The translations under genes and the position numbers were made by a program. A stretch of 64,000 nt of DNA from Primula veris (taxonomy: Eukaryota > Streptophyta > Magnoliopsida > Ericales > Primulaceae). Every line of letters starts with the position of its first letter. The stretch's first letter is position 1. The stretch lies in contig OY821744.1 of the NCBI GenBank assembly GCA_963682055.1, forward strand, positions 1,369,001-1,433,000. Reading direction: 5' to 3'. The notes below the pieces were generated by a model, which ran no database searches, had not been told where the DNA came from, and saw only the letters and a list, made by a program, of their open reading frames with translations. Shown piece by piece: positions 32,763 through 44,405 of the stretch.

Positions 32763-34229
32763 TATGAAAATGAAACCAATGCATGCCCTTGAAAACTGTG
32801 ATCTACAGATTCTGATGATGAAAACCCGGAAGGTTTCAGTAGAATAAAGCGAGAAAATAGAGATAAACGGCCCTCTAACCGAGAAGAAACGAGAGAGAAG
32901 ATAGGAAAACCAACTAGGGTTTATACCCTTTTCTTAATAACTTCATTTAACATAATCAAAATATTGAGAGTCTGCTATCTACATATAGCCTCTAACAGGG
33001 ATTAATAATGAAATACAGTAACTTATCCACCGAGCAAATAGAGAAGCTCGGTCGTCAAGGGTCATCCAACGCGTGCTCACCATCTGATTTTTACATGGGA
33101 AATTATTGTGTATATCGATTCCTTTTTATCAGTTACTTAACCAACAATTTCTCGAAAAGCCTAATTAAATATTTGGGATATTTTTCCTTTGTGTTGATAC
33201 TCATTAGTGATTTCTGATTTGGGAAAATGGAACCATTATTTAGAATTACAGTATTTAACTAGATATTTTTCCTTGTTTGAGATTGAACATTTTGTGGGTT
33301 GGGATTGAACATTAAATCTCATGGACTCCACAAAAGATGTGTTTTGGTACAATTTTTGTGTCGGGATATTCAGATAAAGAACTAGGTGAAGACAGTCAGG
33401 TCTGCTCTCCTCCTCCATTTTGATAAAATTGATGAAAAACAATTATATATATATTTTAAAATTTTAAAGTATTAGCGTCCCCCCATTTTACCAAAAAAAT
33501 ACTCATATCTCATTTACAATTCCTGGTTCCGTCACGGGTGATATTTATAGTCCCGGGATTAGAAGTGTAAGGGCCCTTTGTAATTTCTGACATAATCCCT
33601 TCCGACAAATACTACCGATACTATGAGTCCGGCAACCAAGCAATGCGTAAGTGGCTTTCATTCGTTTAGTAAGTAATACTGTGACTGATTTGCTCAATTG
33701 ATACAATATTGTTTGGTTACCCATTTTTAGATGTGTTAGTACACCAATTGAAATGCAAAGTAGAAAGATCACTTTTTGCTCTTTGGAACCTTTTTAAGAT
33801 AGTTAAATTCTTTCGGTGATTACATTCACGAATTGTATTCCGTGTACGGCGGAGCCACGATTAACATTCTGGGGTTGCAATGACAAAGTGTATTTTGTGG
33901 GTTGCAAAACTCATTATTTTAAAATATTTTAAAATTTTCTTTTATAAAAATAGCATTTTCGTAAATAGGGGCTGGGAGTGCAATCCTAATTCAGTGGCTA
34001 TCAAGTTGCGTTCTTTATGGCATTTCAGTATAAAGATTCCTGATAATAGATTTGGGTTTGAATCATTCTGTCCTTAATGGCTATTAAGTTGTTTGGATAT
34101 CTAAATTACAATGAGTCCGTTGATCTATTGCAAAAATAAAATGATTGAAAGGTGGGTATTGCTTTAACTGAATCACCCAAGAGCCTTTGTTTAGTATCTT
34201 TTTAGTAACAAATTCATCTCTTCGTGTAG
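32763..34229. other. Probable 3' part of the long 5'-UTR intron of the F-box pseudogene
   Basis: The inferred intron runs from TTTTAG|GTAAACATCT (31453/31454) to GTGTAG|GTTCTG (34229/34230). The acceptor side corresponds to TTCATTCAG|GTTC of the paralogues. A segment near 33850 (GGCGGAGCCACGATTAACAT) matches the intron of the gene at 38226. Short minus-strand frames at 33236 and 33545 have no recognisable family. Confidence 0.4.
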
Positions 34230-35493
34230 GTTCTGATGGAACGACCAAGAGTGTGTCAAAAAAGAGAACAAGATTAGCTGAAGAAGTGATGAACAATGAG
34301 GATCTTCTTTTGGAAGTGCTTCTGCGTTTACCAGTAAAATCGCTTACTAAATTCAAGTGTGTATCCAAAAACTGGCTCTCTCTCATCTCCGACCCCAAGT
34401 TCGGCTCTCGGCACACTCGGCTAAACCCCTTGTCGTTGACTTTGGGAATATACTTTAACGACAAGTATAATTATTGTCTTCAATCTGTATCACTTGACCA
34501 AGCTCACCACAAAAATCTTCCCTCACATAGATTATTTAAAAGGGCCAGGCAAGATTTTAATTCTGATCGACCAAAGATTATGCATGCCTGTAATGGCTTA
34601 ATCTTGTGCTCTTATCGGTGTAAAAACCCTTATTTTGTATGTAACATGACCACTCAAGAAACAACTACTCTTCCACAACATGTTCTTCCTTCATCTGAGT
34701 GGTATCCTAGTGACTATTGTGCTTATATACTTGGTTCCTGATCCATCAAAATCGTCACACTTCAAAGTCGTGCTATTCAATATGACTGTTAGTAAGCATG
34801 ATACTACTTTCCACTATGATGATCAGTATGAAAAGAAAAATACTTACTGCTATGGCCTTTGTTACGAAATTGATGTCTATTCTTCTGAGACTGGAGTTTG
34901 GAGACGCTTGTTTTTTAGAGCACTTCATGGTTCTCCTTTACATTCTAAGGCCGTTTGTGATGGGTCACTCCACTGGATTACTCGGGAGAAATTCCATGCT
35001 CAGTTTGAGGTTGACACTTTGAAGCTTGTATCTAACCCGTTGCCCTCAAAGCCTAAAACTATAGATATTGAAAAGATTCGCTATTTTGGGGAATGTGGTG
35101 GACGTTTGTTTGTTATACATATACTTTGGCGTAGTGCTAAACCGTTTCATGTTTTTGAGTTGGACAAAGATCATAGTAGTTGGAAAGTGAAGTATAGTGT
35201 CGATTTGAGCCTTTTAATGGTGGCTTATCCGGATAGTTTTCAGTATCTAGTTCCAACTAAACGACGTCGCATTCCACCTTTTCAATGGGAATTTTTCATC
35301 GTGTCTTGTGAAGGAAGATGACATAAGTGGCTTTTCAGTGATGTTGGTAATACCTGGAAAAATTGTTTCCTATAATCTGAGGAACAATACATTCAAGGTT
35401 CTGCAAGAGTTGCCGATGAAAGAGTTTCCATTGTTAAATCAGTACTATTTTGTTGATACGTTTCCGTTCGTGCCGACCCTGTCTCCTGTTTGA
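34230..35493 (+). pseudogene. F-box pseudogene (subfamily 2) with two frameshifts
   Basis: The first in-frame ATG is at 34289 (MNNEDLLLEVLLRLPVKSLT, then KFKCVSKNWLSLISDPKF). The F-box is intact, and the frame holds through IMHACNGLILCS and VCNMTTQ to a stop at about 34739. Compared with the gene at 38226, extra bases (one or four) near 34730 shift the frame. The domain continues (CYEIDVYSSETGVWRRLFF, CDGSLHWITREKFHAQFEVD, FGECGGRLFVIHI) to about 35310, where loss of two bases from a TGTGTG run shifts it again. The final part (GFSVMLVIPGKIVSYNL to LSPV) is in the third frame. A 2.8-kb 5'-UTR intron filled with transposons is inferred. Confidence 0.88.
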
Positions 35494-36425
35494 CCTTTTC
35501 TTGCAAATAGGCGCTCGGTAGCGTAGAAAGAACTTACGTGTGGTTGACTTGCAACTGCTCGTATGTAGAATTTGTGCTTGATGCTCCGTGTTAAAAGCAC
35601 GTAGACGAGAATTTATGGTTCTCGATTAAGTTTCGCCTAGATATTGAGGTGTTTGTCATTCTATCATAGCTTTTGATTTGAACTACTAGCAGTTCTGATG
35701 GCTTATATTTTACTAAACTCGGAAGTAAATCAATCAACCATCTATTATTATGTGAAAAGTTTATATTTCCTAGAGTCTGTTACATGAATTATGTTTTCGA
35801 GCTGTTTCTGTTTTCAAAAGATTGATTTGCAGCCATCACTGGGATATTATTTCTTCGCTGTTGCTTCTTTCAATGTAATTTGCGATACTTCATTTGGTTA
35901 TGCTTGTTTGGATGACTGTCTCAGGAACTCTAAATGCTACATAAGTCAAAAACCTTTCGAGCATTTCTTTTGTTTACTTTATAATATTGAACTCTTCCCC
36001 TTCCCTTCTTTTCAAACAAAATATAATACGACTAGTGTTGTCTTCCAGAGCTAGAAGTTGGAAAGGGGTTGTGTTTCTATCACGAGTATGGATTCTTATA
36101 ATATAGACATAAAAGCAACCAGTAAGCCACACATAATTTTGTTTAGAAACAACAAATCCGCTGATTCTCATTACTTCATTTATTTACACGCCTCCGGTGA
36201 TAGTCTCTATCTTAAAAAAAAAATTCATGATAGTCACTTATTGTCATCGTATGTTTTCATTTGTCAAAATCAGTATAATGAGATATGGTTATGTAGGAGA
36301 ACAAATTTGTTAAAAGATAAAATTAGAAATTTCTTGAATGCTTCCCCCATTGAAGCCGTCTTGCATTACGGAGTACAGTGTGCTCCATTACCAGTTCTGA
36401 GAACAATCCCCAATCTAAATATATA
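35494..36425. other. 3' flank of the F-box pseudogene; no supported gene
   Basis: The first part is diverged from the 3' flank of the gene at 38226 (both contain TCTAGCAG(C/T)(T/T)CTGATGGCTT-like sequence). A stretch near 35985-36050 (TTGAACTCTTCCCCTTCCCT) resembles the promoter region of subfamily-1 genes. The 122-codon frame at 36058 starts with TTG and shows no domain; I do not call it. Confidence 0.45.
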
Positions 36426-38206
36426 GTTGTAGCATCGGTCAACCCGCTTGGACGATCCACCTTGTTCATAAATTTTGTCACACTAAAACTGGATGAGTCT
36501 ATAGGATGACTCAAGATATATCACTCACACTAAAATTTGAAATTCAGCTAAGCATCTATAGTTCACACGACCAGGAGTGGGTGCGGCTCAGGTGGATTCC
36601 GGTCGCCACCAACCAGACCAAAAGTATTACAAGTCAAATTTTTGAAAATTAAACATTTTATAAACCTTATTTTAATTTATATTCGGGTTATATTTCAGTA
36701 CGGGTCGAGTTAGACTCTACCCAAACTCAGTACGGGTCGAGTTATATTCGGGTTATATTTTAAAGAGGCTGGTTACTCTACCCAAACTCAACAAAAGATC
36801 TTAATGAGATTCAGGTTAAGTCGGGGTCAAGTTTTTTTACGGCGTTCAACCCAACTTAGCCTAATTTGTATTGGGTCGCATCACGGGCCTGGTCAGGTTT
36901 TTGACATACTAGGAGAGTAGGAATTAATGTAAATGTCCAAAATATACTGGATGTTAACTAATCAGACAAAAAATAAATACGTGCTGTGAATGAAGAAAAG
37001 TTTAGAAAATCTTTTTTAAGACAAAGATTACAACTAAGTAAACTTTCAATAAAAAGTAGACAAAAATTAAATACTTGATTTGACTGAGAAAAAAGTTTAA
37101 GAAATCTCTTTTTAATGTTTGATTCATTGAATTAATTAATTACTACAATTGACTAATCTTTCCGCATAAATACTACTAATAGTTTTCGTTTCCATTTCAG
37201 CGAAAAAATTCAAAATTGAGCATTGGAAGAAAAACAACAGGCTGCATTTTCAGGTAATCATCTCAAATTTACTCAGATATAGATTTATATGTATATGATA
37301 CTTGTGCACTTTGTTCAGTAGCAAAATGCATGCCAGCATAAAACCAAAATATTGTTTATAGATTTATTTTTTTTGTCTGGACAATTTCTGTGTAGATTTT
37401 GATAGGGTAATAATTGGATTTGGACCAAGTGTTAGCATTTATTTAACCAACAAGTTAATAAAATTCCTGCTTGTGTTTTCTGGGCACTTCTGTATCTTGT
37501 AATAAATCCCCTTATTTAGGAATACAATCTTTAAAAGCGAAAATGTAGATAAAGCGCTTTTACGGGAGCTTCGCTAAGTGTAAACTTTATCGGCATAAAA
37601 AGTGGGAAAGAGGGCTTTTTCTGCTTTCTTAAGCTTTGATCGAGCTTTATATATATCAAGCTTTCAATCAGTTTTTTTTATTTGAAGCAAGTTTTTAATT
37701 ATCATAAAGAAGAAGTGTACACAGACTAAATTCTAGAATTCATTTGACCATGTAAAAGGGCTTAATAACTATATTTGTTTTACTCATTCAAGTTTTATTT
37801 GTTCTGGTTTCTGGATCCCTAGTGAGTTTTGCTATTCGAATATAGATGCATAAACATCCTTTCTTTTCCTCTTGTGGTGCCTTATTAATTTAGAATACGG
37901 GTAAAGCAAGAAATATAGGTAATTAAATGACCGAAACATTTCTTTTTGCATTTAGGCAATTTAAAACTTGAATTCAGTAGCGGAGTCACTATTAACATAC
38001 TTCAATTAATAAGTAAAAATGTTATTTTGCGGTTCGTGAAACAAATTATTTAAGAAAAGATAAGAGTTTTCCTAAATTCTGCAGTTGCGGTGGCAACACT
38101 TAGTCCATTAGTCTTGAAGTTATTTCTGTAGTTGGTATTGCTTTATTAGTCTAACTGAAGAATCTAATTAAGTTAAATATCAGTATCCTAAATATTATTC
38201 ATTCAG
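36426..38206 (+). repeat. Duplicated block A: upstream region and 5'-UTR intron of the F-box gene at 38226
   Basis: Matches 53105-54905 (block B) over most of its length and, in pieces, 55316-55447, 60314-60838, 61384-61640 and 63010-63990. Inferred 5'-UTR exon ends CATTTTCAG at 37253; the intron 37254-38206 ends TTCATTCAG. Inside are an AGGAGTGGG...GGTCGGGT-type segment (36570-36900) and a segment with AAAGCGAAAATGTAGATAAAGCGC (37535-37650). Confidence 0.7.
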
Positions 38207-38225
38207 GTTCTTGCATTTGAACGAA

Positions 38226-39443
38226 ATGGTGAGAAAGAAGCGATTAAAGATAGGGGAAGAGGTAATGCGCAATGAAGATCTACTTTCGGAAGTGCTTTTG
38301 CGTTTGCCAGCAAAACCTCTGATTAGATTCAAATGTGTATCTAAACATTGGCTCTCTCTCATCTCCGACCCCAAGTTTCGTTCCAAACAGACCATGATAA
38401 GCCCAACATCATTACCTTCGGGTGTATACTTCAACGACAAGTATAGCTATGATATTAAATCTGTATCTCTTAACCAACCTAACCAAAAGAATCTCCCCTC
38501 ACTTGCATTCATCAAAAGGAACACAGGTTTTTGCGGTCTCCCAAAGATCCTGCATGCTAGTAATGGTTTATTGTTGGGCTCTTATCGTTCAACACTTCCT
38601 TATTTTGTATGTAATGTCACCACTCAGACAATGACTACTCTTCCCCAACATGTTATCACTTCATCCGAGTACTATCATGGTAACTATTCTGCTTACATGA
38701 TTTTCGAACCGTCGAAGTCTCACCACTTTAATGTTGTGTTACTCTGTCTGACCGTTAGCAAGCATGATAAGGAGTTTCACTACGATGAGGAGTATACAGA
38801 GAGGGCTGCTCATTGCTTTGGCCTTTGTTATGAAATTGATGTTTATTCTTCTGAGACCAGGGTTTGGAAACGCTTGTTTTTTCGAGCAACACATGGTTCT
38901 CCTTTGGATTTTAAGGCCGTTTGTAATGGGTCACTCCATTGGATAACTAAGAACAAAGTTCATGTTCAGTTCGAGGTTTATACTTCAAAGCTTGTATCTA
39001 ACCCGTTGCCCTCGAAGCCCAAAAGCATGAATATGGAAAAAATTCGCCATTTTGGGGAATGTTGTGGACATTTGTTTCTTATACATATACCGTGGACTAG
39101 TGGTAAACCCTTCCATGTTTTTGAGTTGGACAAAGATCATAATAGCTGGAAAATGAAGTACTCTATTAATATGAGCCTTATAACGGCCGCTTTTCCGAAC
39201 AATTTCCAATACCAAGGAATGCCAGTATTTAAATGGAAATTTTTCGTGTTGTGTTGTGTGAAGGAAGATGAAATTAATGGTTTCTCTATCGTGTTGGGTA
39301 TACCTGGTAAAATTGTTTTGTACAACTTGAGAAAGAATACATTCAAAGTGCTTCAAGAGTTTCCAAAGGAAGAGTTTCCATATAGAAATTCTTTCAGCTA
39401 TTCTGATGCCTTTCCGTTCATGTCGACTCTATGTCCTATTTGA
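38226..39443 (+). CDS. F-box protein, At5g07610-like (subfamily 2), intact
   Basis: 405 codons from the ATG at 38226 (the TTG at 38211 is not a start). The intron 37254-38206 in the 5' UTR is inferred. A basic N-terminus (MVRKKRLK) is followed by the F-box at about residues 14-56 (NEDLLSEVLLRLPAKPLIRF, then KCVSKHWLSLISDPKF). The F-box-associated domain carries the landmarks ILHASNGLLLGSY, VCNVTTQT, CYEIDVYSSETRVWKRLFF, CNGSLHWITKNKVHVQFEV, FGECCGHLFLIHI and VFELDKDHNSWKMKY. This is the only plus-strand copy without a break and so the likely functional gene of the subfamily, presumably a substrate receptor of an SCF ubiquitin ligase. Target unknown. Confidence 0.9.
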   Translation: MVRKKRLKIGEEVMRNEDLLSEVLLRLPAKPLIRFKCVSKHWLSLISDPKFRSKQTMISPTSLPSGVYFNDKYSYDIKSVSLNQPNQKNLPSLAFIKRNTGFCGLPKILHASNGLLLGSYRSTLPYFVCNVTTQTMTTLPQHVITSSEYYHGNYSAYMIFEPSKSHHFNVVLLCLTVSKHDKEFHYDEEYTERAAHCFGLCYEIDVYSSETRVWKRLFFRATHGSPLDFKAVCNGSLHWITKNKVHVQFEVYTSKLVSNPLPSKPKSMNMEKIRHFGECCGHLFLIHIPWTSGKPFHVFELDKDHNSWKMKYSINMSLITAAFPNNFQYQGMPVFKWKFFVLCCVKEDEINGFSIVLGIPGKIVLYNLRKNTFKVLQEFPKEEFPYRNSFSYSDAFPFMSTLCPI

Positions 39444-40375
39444 CCAATCCAAACAAGTAGACATCTTGAGTGGAGTGGAAAGTACCTTATGTGTGGTTTC
39501 ATTTAAACTGTGTTGTTTTTCATAATTTCTATTTTGGTGCTTCTTTTGAAAGCACGGAACAACGAATTTTGGTTTTGGTTTATCTTTTTGCAAAGCTATT
39601 GGCTTATTTCTTCTGAAATATTGCCATTCTATCAGAGCTTTCGATTTCAACTTCTAGCAGCTCTGATGGCTTGTGTGTTGTAGGAGTACAATCAATCCGT
39701 TAAATTTTCTTTTCTTTTCCAAACAATCAATGAATCTGTTACCATGTCAAGGTTTTATATATGCTACAATCTTTTTTTTTTTTGAAATGTTTTGCCGTTG
39801 TTTATGTTAAACAGATTGATTTGGAGCCATCACTCTGGAAGATTATTTTTTCACAGTTGTTTCTATTAACATATGTTATGATTCTTGTTTGAGTTGGTTT
39901 GATTGGATGGTGTACAAATGCTATCTCGAGACCCTCTACGCCTCTTTTAGCCAATTCAGTGTCTTAGTTCTTCTGGAAAATGCTACTACAAGCCAAGAAC
40001 GCATTTTTCAAAAACTTTACCAGCTAATACACAAATACAAAAAAACCATGAGACAGTACTTGATCAACTTTCAACTCGAAAGCATGAGAAGGGTGAACCT
40101 GAGAAGCTATTTGATATTTATATGTTTAATTACCTAGTAATCTGCAGCATAGGTTTGGAAATTTTATAGATCACAGTCCAATTATTTTCAATGTGCTAAC
40201 TGCGAGGATGGGAAACGAAACGAGAAACGGAAACATGAAAAAAATGGAAAAAAAATCTAAAATTTATACGTGAAATACTAGGAAGCGGGTTTTTTAAAAG
40301 GGAAAGTTTCGCACTAACTATTAATAAATAAATGTTTATTTTTCTGCATTTCAGTGGAGTGTGTGTGGCTCCATA
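39444..40375. other. 3' flank of the F-box gene; no supported gene
   Basis: Likely contains the 3' UTR. The frame of 82 codons at 39889 has no recognisable domain, and a poly-T run lies near 39771. From 40240 the sequence leads to an hAT-like element. Confidence 0.45.
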
Positions 40376-40383
40376 ACTCCATT

Positions 40384-40771
40384 TAGGGGTGGGCATGAGA
40401 CGGATTGTGGCGGATTTATTTCAATCCTAACCCAACCCGTAAAATAAATGGCGGGGCGGATTGATGAAATTTAAATCTCAACTCAACCCAATCCAACCCG
40501 TTGCAATTAAAACCACAACCCAACCCAATCCAACCCACAAAATAAATTGCGAGTTGGGACTGGTTGGGTTTAGATTGATTCTTAAATTTTTATTTTGGTC
40601 GTTAATTTTTCATAGTTTGCATAATTAACCCAAATTTTAAAATAAATTGAATATTTCAAACATAAATATAAATTAAACCCAATCAAAATACGTTTAGAAC
40701 ATTCACGAACAAGTAATAAAACTAAAATATAACAATAATTAAATGTTACTATCTTAAAATACACACAATGT

Positions 40772-40811
<40 letters not shown>

Positions 40812-41000
40812 CGGGTTGAAACGGATTGGGACGGATTAACCCGCAGTTTGTAAACCTCAACCCTAACCCAACCCGTAAAATATATAGCGGATTGGGGCGG
40901 AGCGGATTTATTTTTTTTGGACATTCAACCCACCCCGACCCGCCTCAATCCATGTGGGTTAGGTTACGGGACGGATTTACGGATTTTTTACCCACCCCTA
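40384..41000. mobile_element. hAT-like non-autonomous element, 617 bp
   Basis: TIRs TAGGGGTGGGCA (left) and TAGGGGTGGGTA (right, minus strand); exact 8-bp target duplication ACTCCATT (40376-40383 and 41001-41008). Inside are AACCCAACCC/GCGGATTGGG-type repeats and a (TA)n run at about 40774-40809. No coding capacity. It lies between the F-box gene and the YidD-like gene. Confidence 0.88.
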
Positions 41001-41349
41001 ACTCCATTAACAATTTTTATATACCATTTACCTTTCTTTATCCAAGCTCTGCAAAATGGCCTTAATTGCAAAAGATAGTTTATGGAGATTAATTGTTTAA
41101 TTTCAAAATTTGTGGTATCTTTTACAAAAGTTTCATAGTTCATGGTAGTTATTTGCATTTTACCTAAATAAATAAATAAATTAATTTATCTTATTTCTTT
41201 TCTCATCTTCCTCACACACATATACAAGAAAAGACTCACTTTTTTTTCTCTCTCTATAATTATTTTGTTGAATTTACACTTTTTTTTTTTAATTAAAACC
41301 CATTTCTGGAAAGATCATATTTTTGTCCAAAGTGACCATAAATTCGCGG

Positions 41350-42037
41350 GTAAGCTTCTTAATTTCTCAGAATTTTCTCACTAATTGAATTATTTCTTTT
41401 TTGATTAATCTTTATATTATTCTTGTATCCATCTGCTAGATTGGTTTGAATTTTTTTTTATCAGTATGTTTGTATGTGTTTACCAGATTAAATTTATTTT
41501 ATTTGTGATTAGTTAGCTATGTGATTGTTTTCTCTTCATTTTAATATACAGGTCCTTTGTTTTTCTTTTTATTGTGAAAAGAGAGAGAAAATCTTAATAA
41601 ATATGTTTTTTCTCAAAAAAAAATTAAGAATAAAAAGTAGGATAGAGATTCAAATTCTGAATAAACTCTAAATGGTTGTTTAAATCTTATTAAGTGCCTT
41701 TTTTCACTTTAAAAATAAAGGGTGGGTTTCTTTTATTATTGTGAGAAGAGAGAAAAAAATTTCTAAAAAAGAATGTTTTTTTTTGTAAAATATGAATGAA
41801 AAGTATGATAGAGGTTCTGTATAAACTCTAAATGGTTGATTAGTGTTCTACATAAGCGAAAATTTAGCTAAAGCGTTTTTGCAAGAGCTACGCTAAAAGC
41901 GCAAAAAGCGTAAGCTTTTAGCGGCCAAAATGGCGGAAAAGCCAGCTTTTTAAGCTTTGCATCGAGCTTTTTTATTGCGAAGCCAGCTTTTTAAAACAGG
42001 GAATCTAATTAAGTGTCCTTTTCACTTTAAAATACAG
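41350..42037 (+). other. Inferred 5'-UTR intron of the YidD-like gene
   Basis: Donor GCGG|GTAAGCTT at 41349/41350 and acceptor AATACAG|GGTGG at 42037/42038. The region has the T-rich composition of a plant intron, an internal partial duplication (41540-41600 and 41705-41770) and an AAAGCG-rich segment near 41850-41990 related to 37535-37650. CT-rich leader sequence precedes the donor (41240-41260). Confidence 0.5.
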
Positions 42038-42077
42038 GGTGGATATAGAAGAAGCTTGTTTTGAGTGTTGTGTTGTA

Positions 42078-43907
42078 ATGGCACTAATCAACTTTTGTAC
42101 CAGGCCTTATTTGACATTAGATAACCATGCCTGTATATCTCATCCTCAATACTTGTCAATTTCGAAGTTTGTTGTATCATCATCATTTTTCAACAACAAC
42201 AGAAAGGTAGTATCAAGTTTTTTTTATTTAAAAAAAGGCTCTTTTGTAGTATACATGTACAGTTTTGCTGATTAATGTTTTCTTCTTCATTAGACTCCTT
42301 TTTACAGTCATTCGGGACTTCCCAGTTTAGTAGTATGCGCATCGAATAAAGATTCCGACAAAAGGTTTATTCTTGGTTAGACTCTCTCTTGTTCCTAAGA
42401 AGTAAAAGTTTGAAATTCAAAACTATTTTTTTGTCTTCATTTTTAACTTTTAGTGTCTTGACTTGTACCAGAAGATGAGGTCGATGATATTGGGGTTAAA
42501 GCTGCACTTTCAATCATAAGATTCTATAAAAGTAGGTCTTTACTATACTTTTGATAATTGAAAATCCCCCGTCATGTTCTGATTATCGATTGCATTCATT
42601 TTTACGTATGATATGTTAGTTAAGCTTCTTATTTGTGCACTACACCCTAAAACTGTAGAAGCTCTTTGTTAGTAGTGAGAGGTGAAACAAGAGTCTGTGA
42701 GGGGTTCTGTTTCGTGAGTGAATTCAATGGGAGTGCCCGTTTCCCTCTGTTCTTTATAACTACTTGCTGCCTATTCACTATTTTGTAACTGTGAGAGAAT
42801 AAAATACCCATGTTTACCCATTCACATAGCTTGGGCTTGTTTGGTTGTATCTTATTAAATTTTGTGAGATTCTAAATACTTATTGTCTTCACATTACCGA
42901 TGCATCCTTATTTGTGGTAGTTTAGGTTGTTTAAATTAATTGATAATGTTTAGAATAGAAAAGAACATATGGTTTTGGAATTCATCTTATTCTGAGCTTC
43001 AGTAAGAGCCTTGCATCCCCCTCTCACACTTTACTACTTTCCTTTACGGTTTGTCGTGGAATTTTAATTCTCCCTTTGCCCTTCACCATCAATATTTATT
43101 GATTTAAGAATACTGGTTAAGGGAAAATTGTATGACGTGGTAATAGCTTTTGTTAGAGAGAATCTTTTTAATTCTGTAAACAAATTAGAGCCCTGATTAG
43201 TTCAAAGGAGTTTATAAATTAATTTACAAAGAAGGACTAATAGAAAATGTTAACTTATGAACAGGTGAAATATCACCATTGCTGCCCAAGAGTTGCAGAT
43301 ACATTCCAACATGCAGCGAGTATTCCATGATCGCTTACAAGAAGTATGGTTTTGCGAAAGGGACTGCCTTGACAGTTTGTCGTATTTGTCGTTGCAATCC
43401 TCTCGGTAATACATTTCGTTTACCAAAAAATAAATATATAATTTAATGATTTACTATAGTTCAGACAATTACTCTTTCATCTCATGATGTCTTGACCAGT
43501 TAGCGTAATGAAATTTCTTTTGAGGAAAATGAAGAAAAATTCGGAAAATTAAACTTAAAAAATTGGTAAAACCTTGTTCCTTAACTTCAGAAAACGTTCT
43601 CATTCATTTATGGAATCTAAAAGGTGTTGTTGATTCATGCAAAAAGAGACTTATTGATACGCAAGTTTGAACATTACTCTTATTTAACTTTATAGTATGA
43701 AGGTGTCTTGGATAAATTTTACTAAACTTGTTTCGACTTTTTAGAACACGACTTACTTTCTTGGTCATTAGAATGTTAGTTTGATATTTCCAAAGTTGGG
43801 ACAAGTAGCGAGGCTACATCTTTGTTACATATCATGACCTTTTTTCAGGTGGAACTGGATTTGATCCCCCAAGGTGGATTGGTGAATCAGATACACATGA
43901 TCAATGA
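42078..43907 (+). CDS. YidD-like: Plastid-targeted YidD-type membrane protein insertion factor (UPF0161), five coding exons
   Basis: Coding exons: 42078-42206, 42294-42375, 42472-42531, 43265-43405 and 43849-43907, all with GT-AG borders and compatible phases; 156 aa. The start reads MALINFCTRPYLTL and then a Ser/Lys-rich stretch, like a chloroplast transit peptide. The mature part is the YidD family: DEVDDIGVKAALSIIRFYKS, then EISPLLPKSCRYIPTCSEYS, YKKYGFAKGTALTVCRICRC, NPLGGTGFDPPRWIGE. The Cys residues of CRYIPTCSEY and CRCNP are conserved in the family. Bacterial YidD assists YidC in membrane protein insertion; the plant relative (UPF0161, cf. At3g09310) is inferred to work with the plastid Alb3/YidC system. 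A non-coding first exon ending at 41349 (intron 41350-42037) is likely. The exons are too short to stand out as open frames. Confidence 0.85.
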
Positions 43908-44105
43908 CATTCTCGACCCAGATATTCCAGATAAAATGGTAGCTACTAGCTATTGTTTTTTCTTTTAGAAAAGCGCGACAAACATTTTTCATTTTTGGCG
44001 AGTTTAGCTAAAAAGTGATTGAATGTTCCATTATTCAACTCATTGTTTAAATAGATCTATTTATGTGTGTCCAATGTGTATAGAATTCATAGATCTAATC
44101 TTTTT

Positions 44106-44263
44106 GGGTTAATTCATGTTTTCTGTACCAAACTATCGCTGTTTAACAATTTGCATACTCAACTATTTTTTTTAACAATTTACATACTAAATTAACATAA
44201 ATCGATCAATAAGCATACTATTGGTGACATGTCATCAATTAAACACACAGTTGGCAAAATTTT
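44106..44263 (+). repeat. Left TIR of the MULE
   Basis: 158 bp, inverted copy of 49792-49949 without visible mismatch, including a run of eight T at 44166-44173. Divergence starts right after TTGGCAAAATTTT; both sides then continue with (T/A)ACGTGGGCTT, so a weaker similarity goes on for some 15 bp. Confidence 0.95.
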
Positions 44264-44288
44264 GCTTACGTGGGCTTTCTGGCCTATA

Positions 44289-44300
44289 TTTGGCGCCAAA
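44289..44300 (+). promoter_or_regulatory. Palindromic E2F-type site next to the left TIR
   Basis: TTTGGCGCCAAA, matching the E2F consensus TTTSGCGC on both strands. It lies 26 bp inside the left TIR and about 105 bp before the ATG of the GRF zinc-finger gene. E2F factors drive S-phase genes in plants, so the gene could be coupled to the cell cycle; that is inference. Confidence 0.5.
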
Positions 44301-44405
44301 ATCACTTACACCCCAGAATTCATTACACCCAGCCAATTCTCTCACTAACCCAAAACCCATAACCCTAATTTTCAGACAGCCATTCTCTCACTAACACTCT
44401 CTTCA

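Noticed and set aside
33236..33772. Two minus-strand frames of 68 and 75 codons
   Set aside because: No recognisable domain and located in an inferred intron with transposon debris.
36058..36426. 122-codon frame downstream of an F-box pseudogene
   Set aside because: It begins with TTG, shows no domain, and the block overlaps sequence related to F-box flanks; chance in AT-rich DNA is the simpler view.
39889..40137. 82-codon frame after the F-box gene at 38226
   Set aside because: No domain, no conserved counterpart in the other F-box flanks; probably 3' flank.
42039..42275. 78-codon frame taken as a single-exon gene
   Set aside because: Only its middle part is real: it is the first coding exon of the YidD-like gene, ending at the splice donor at 42206.
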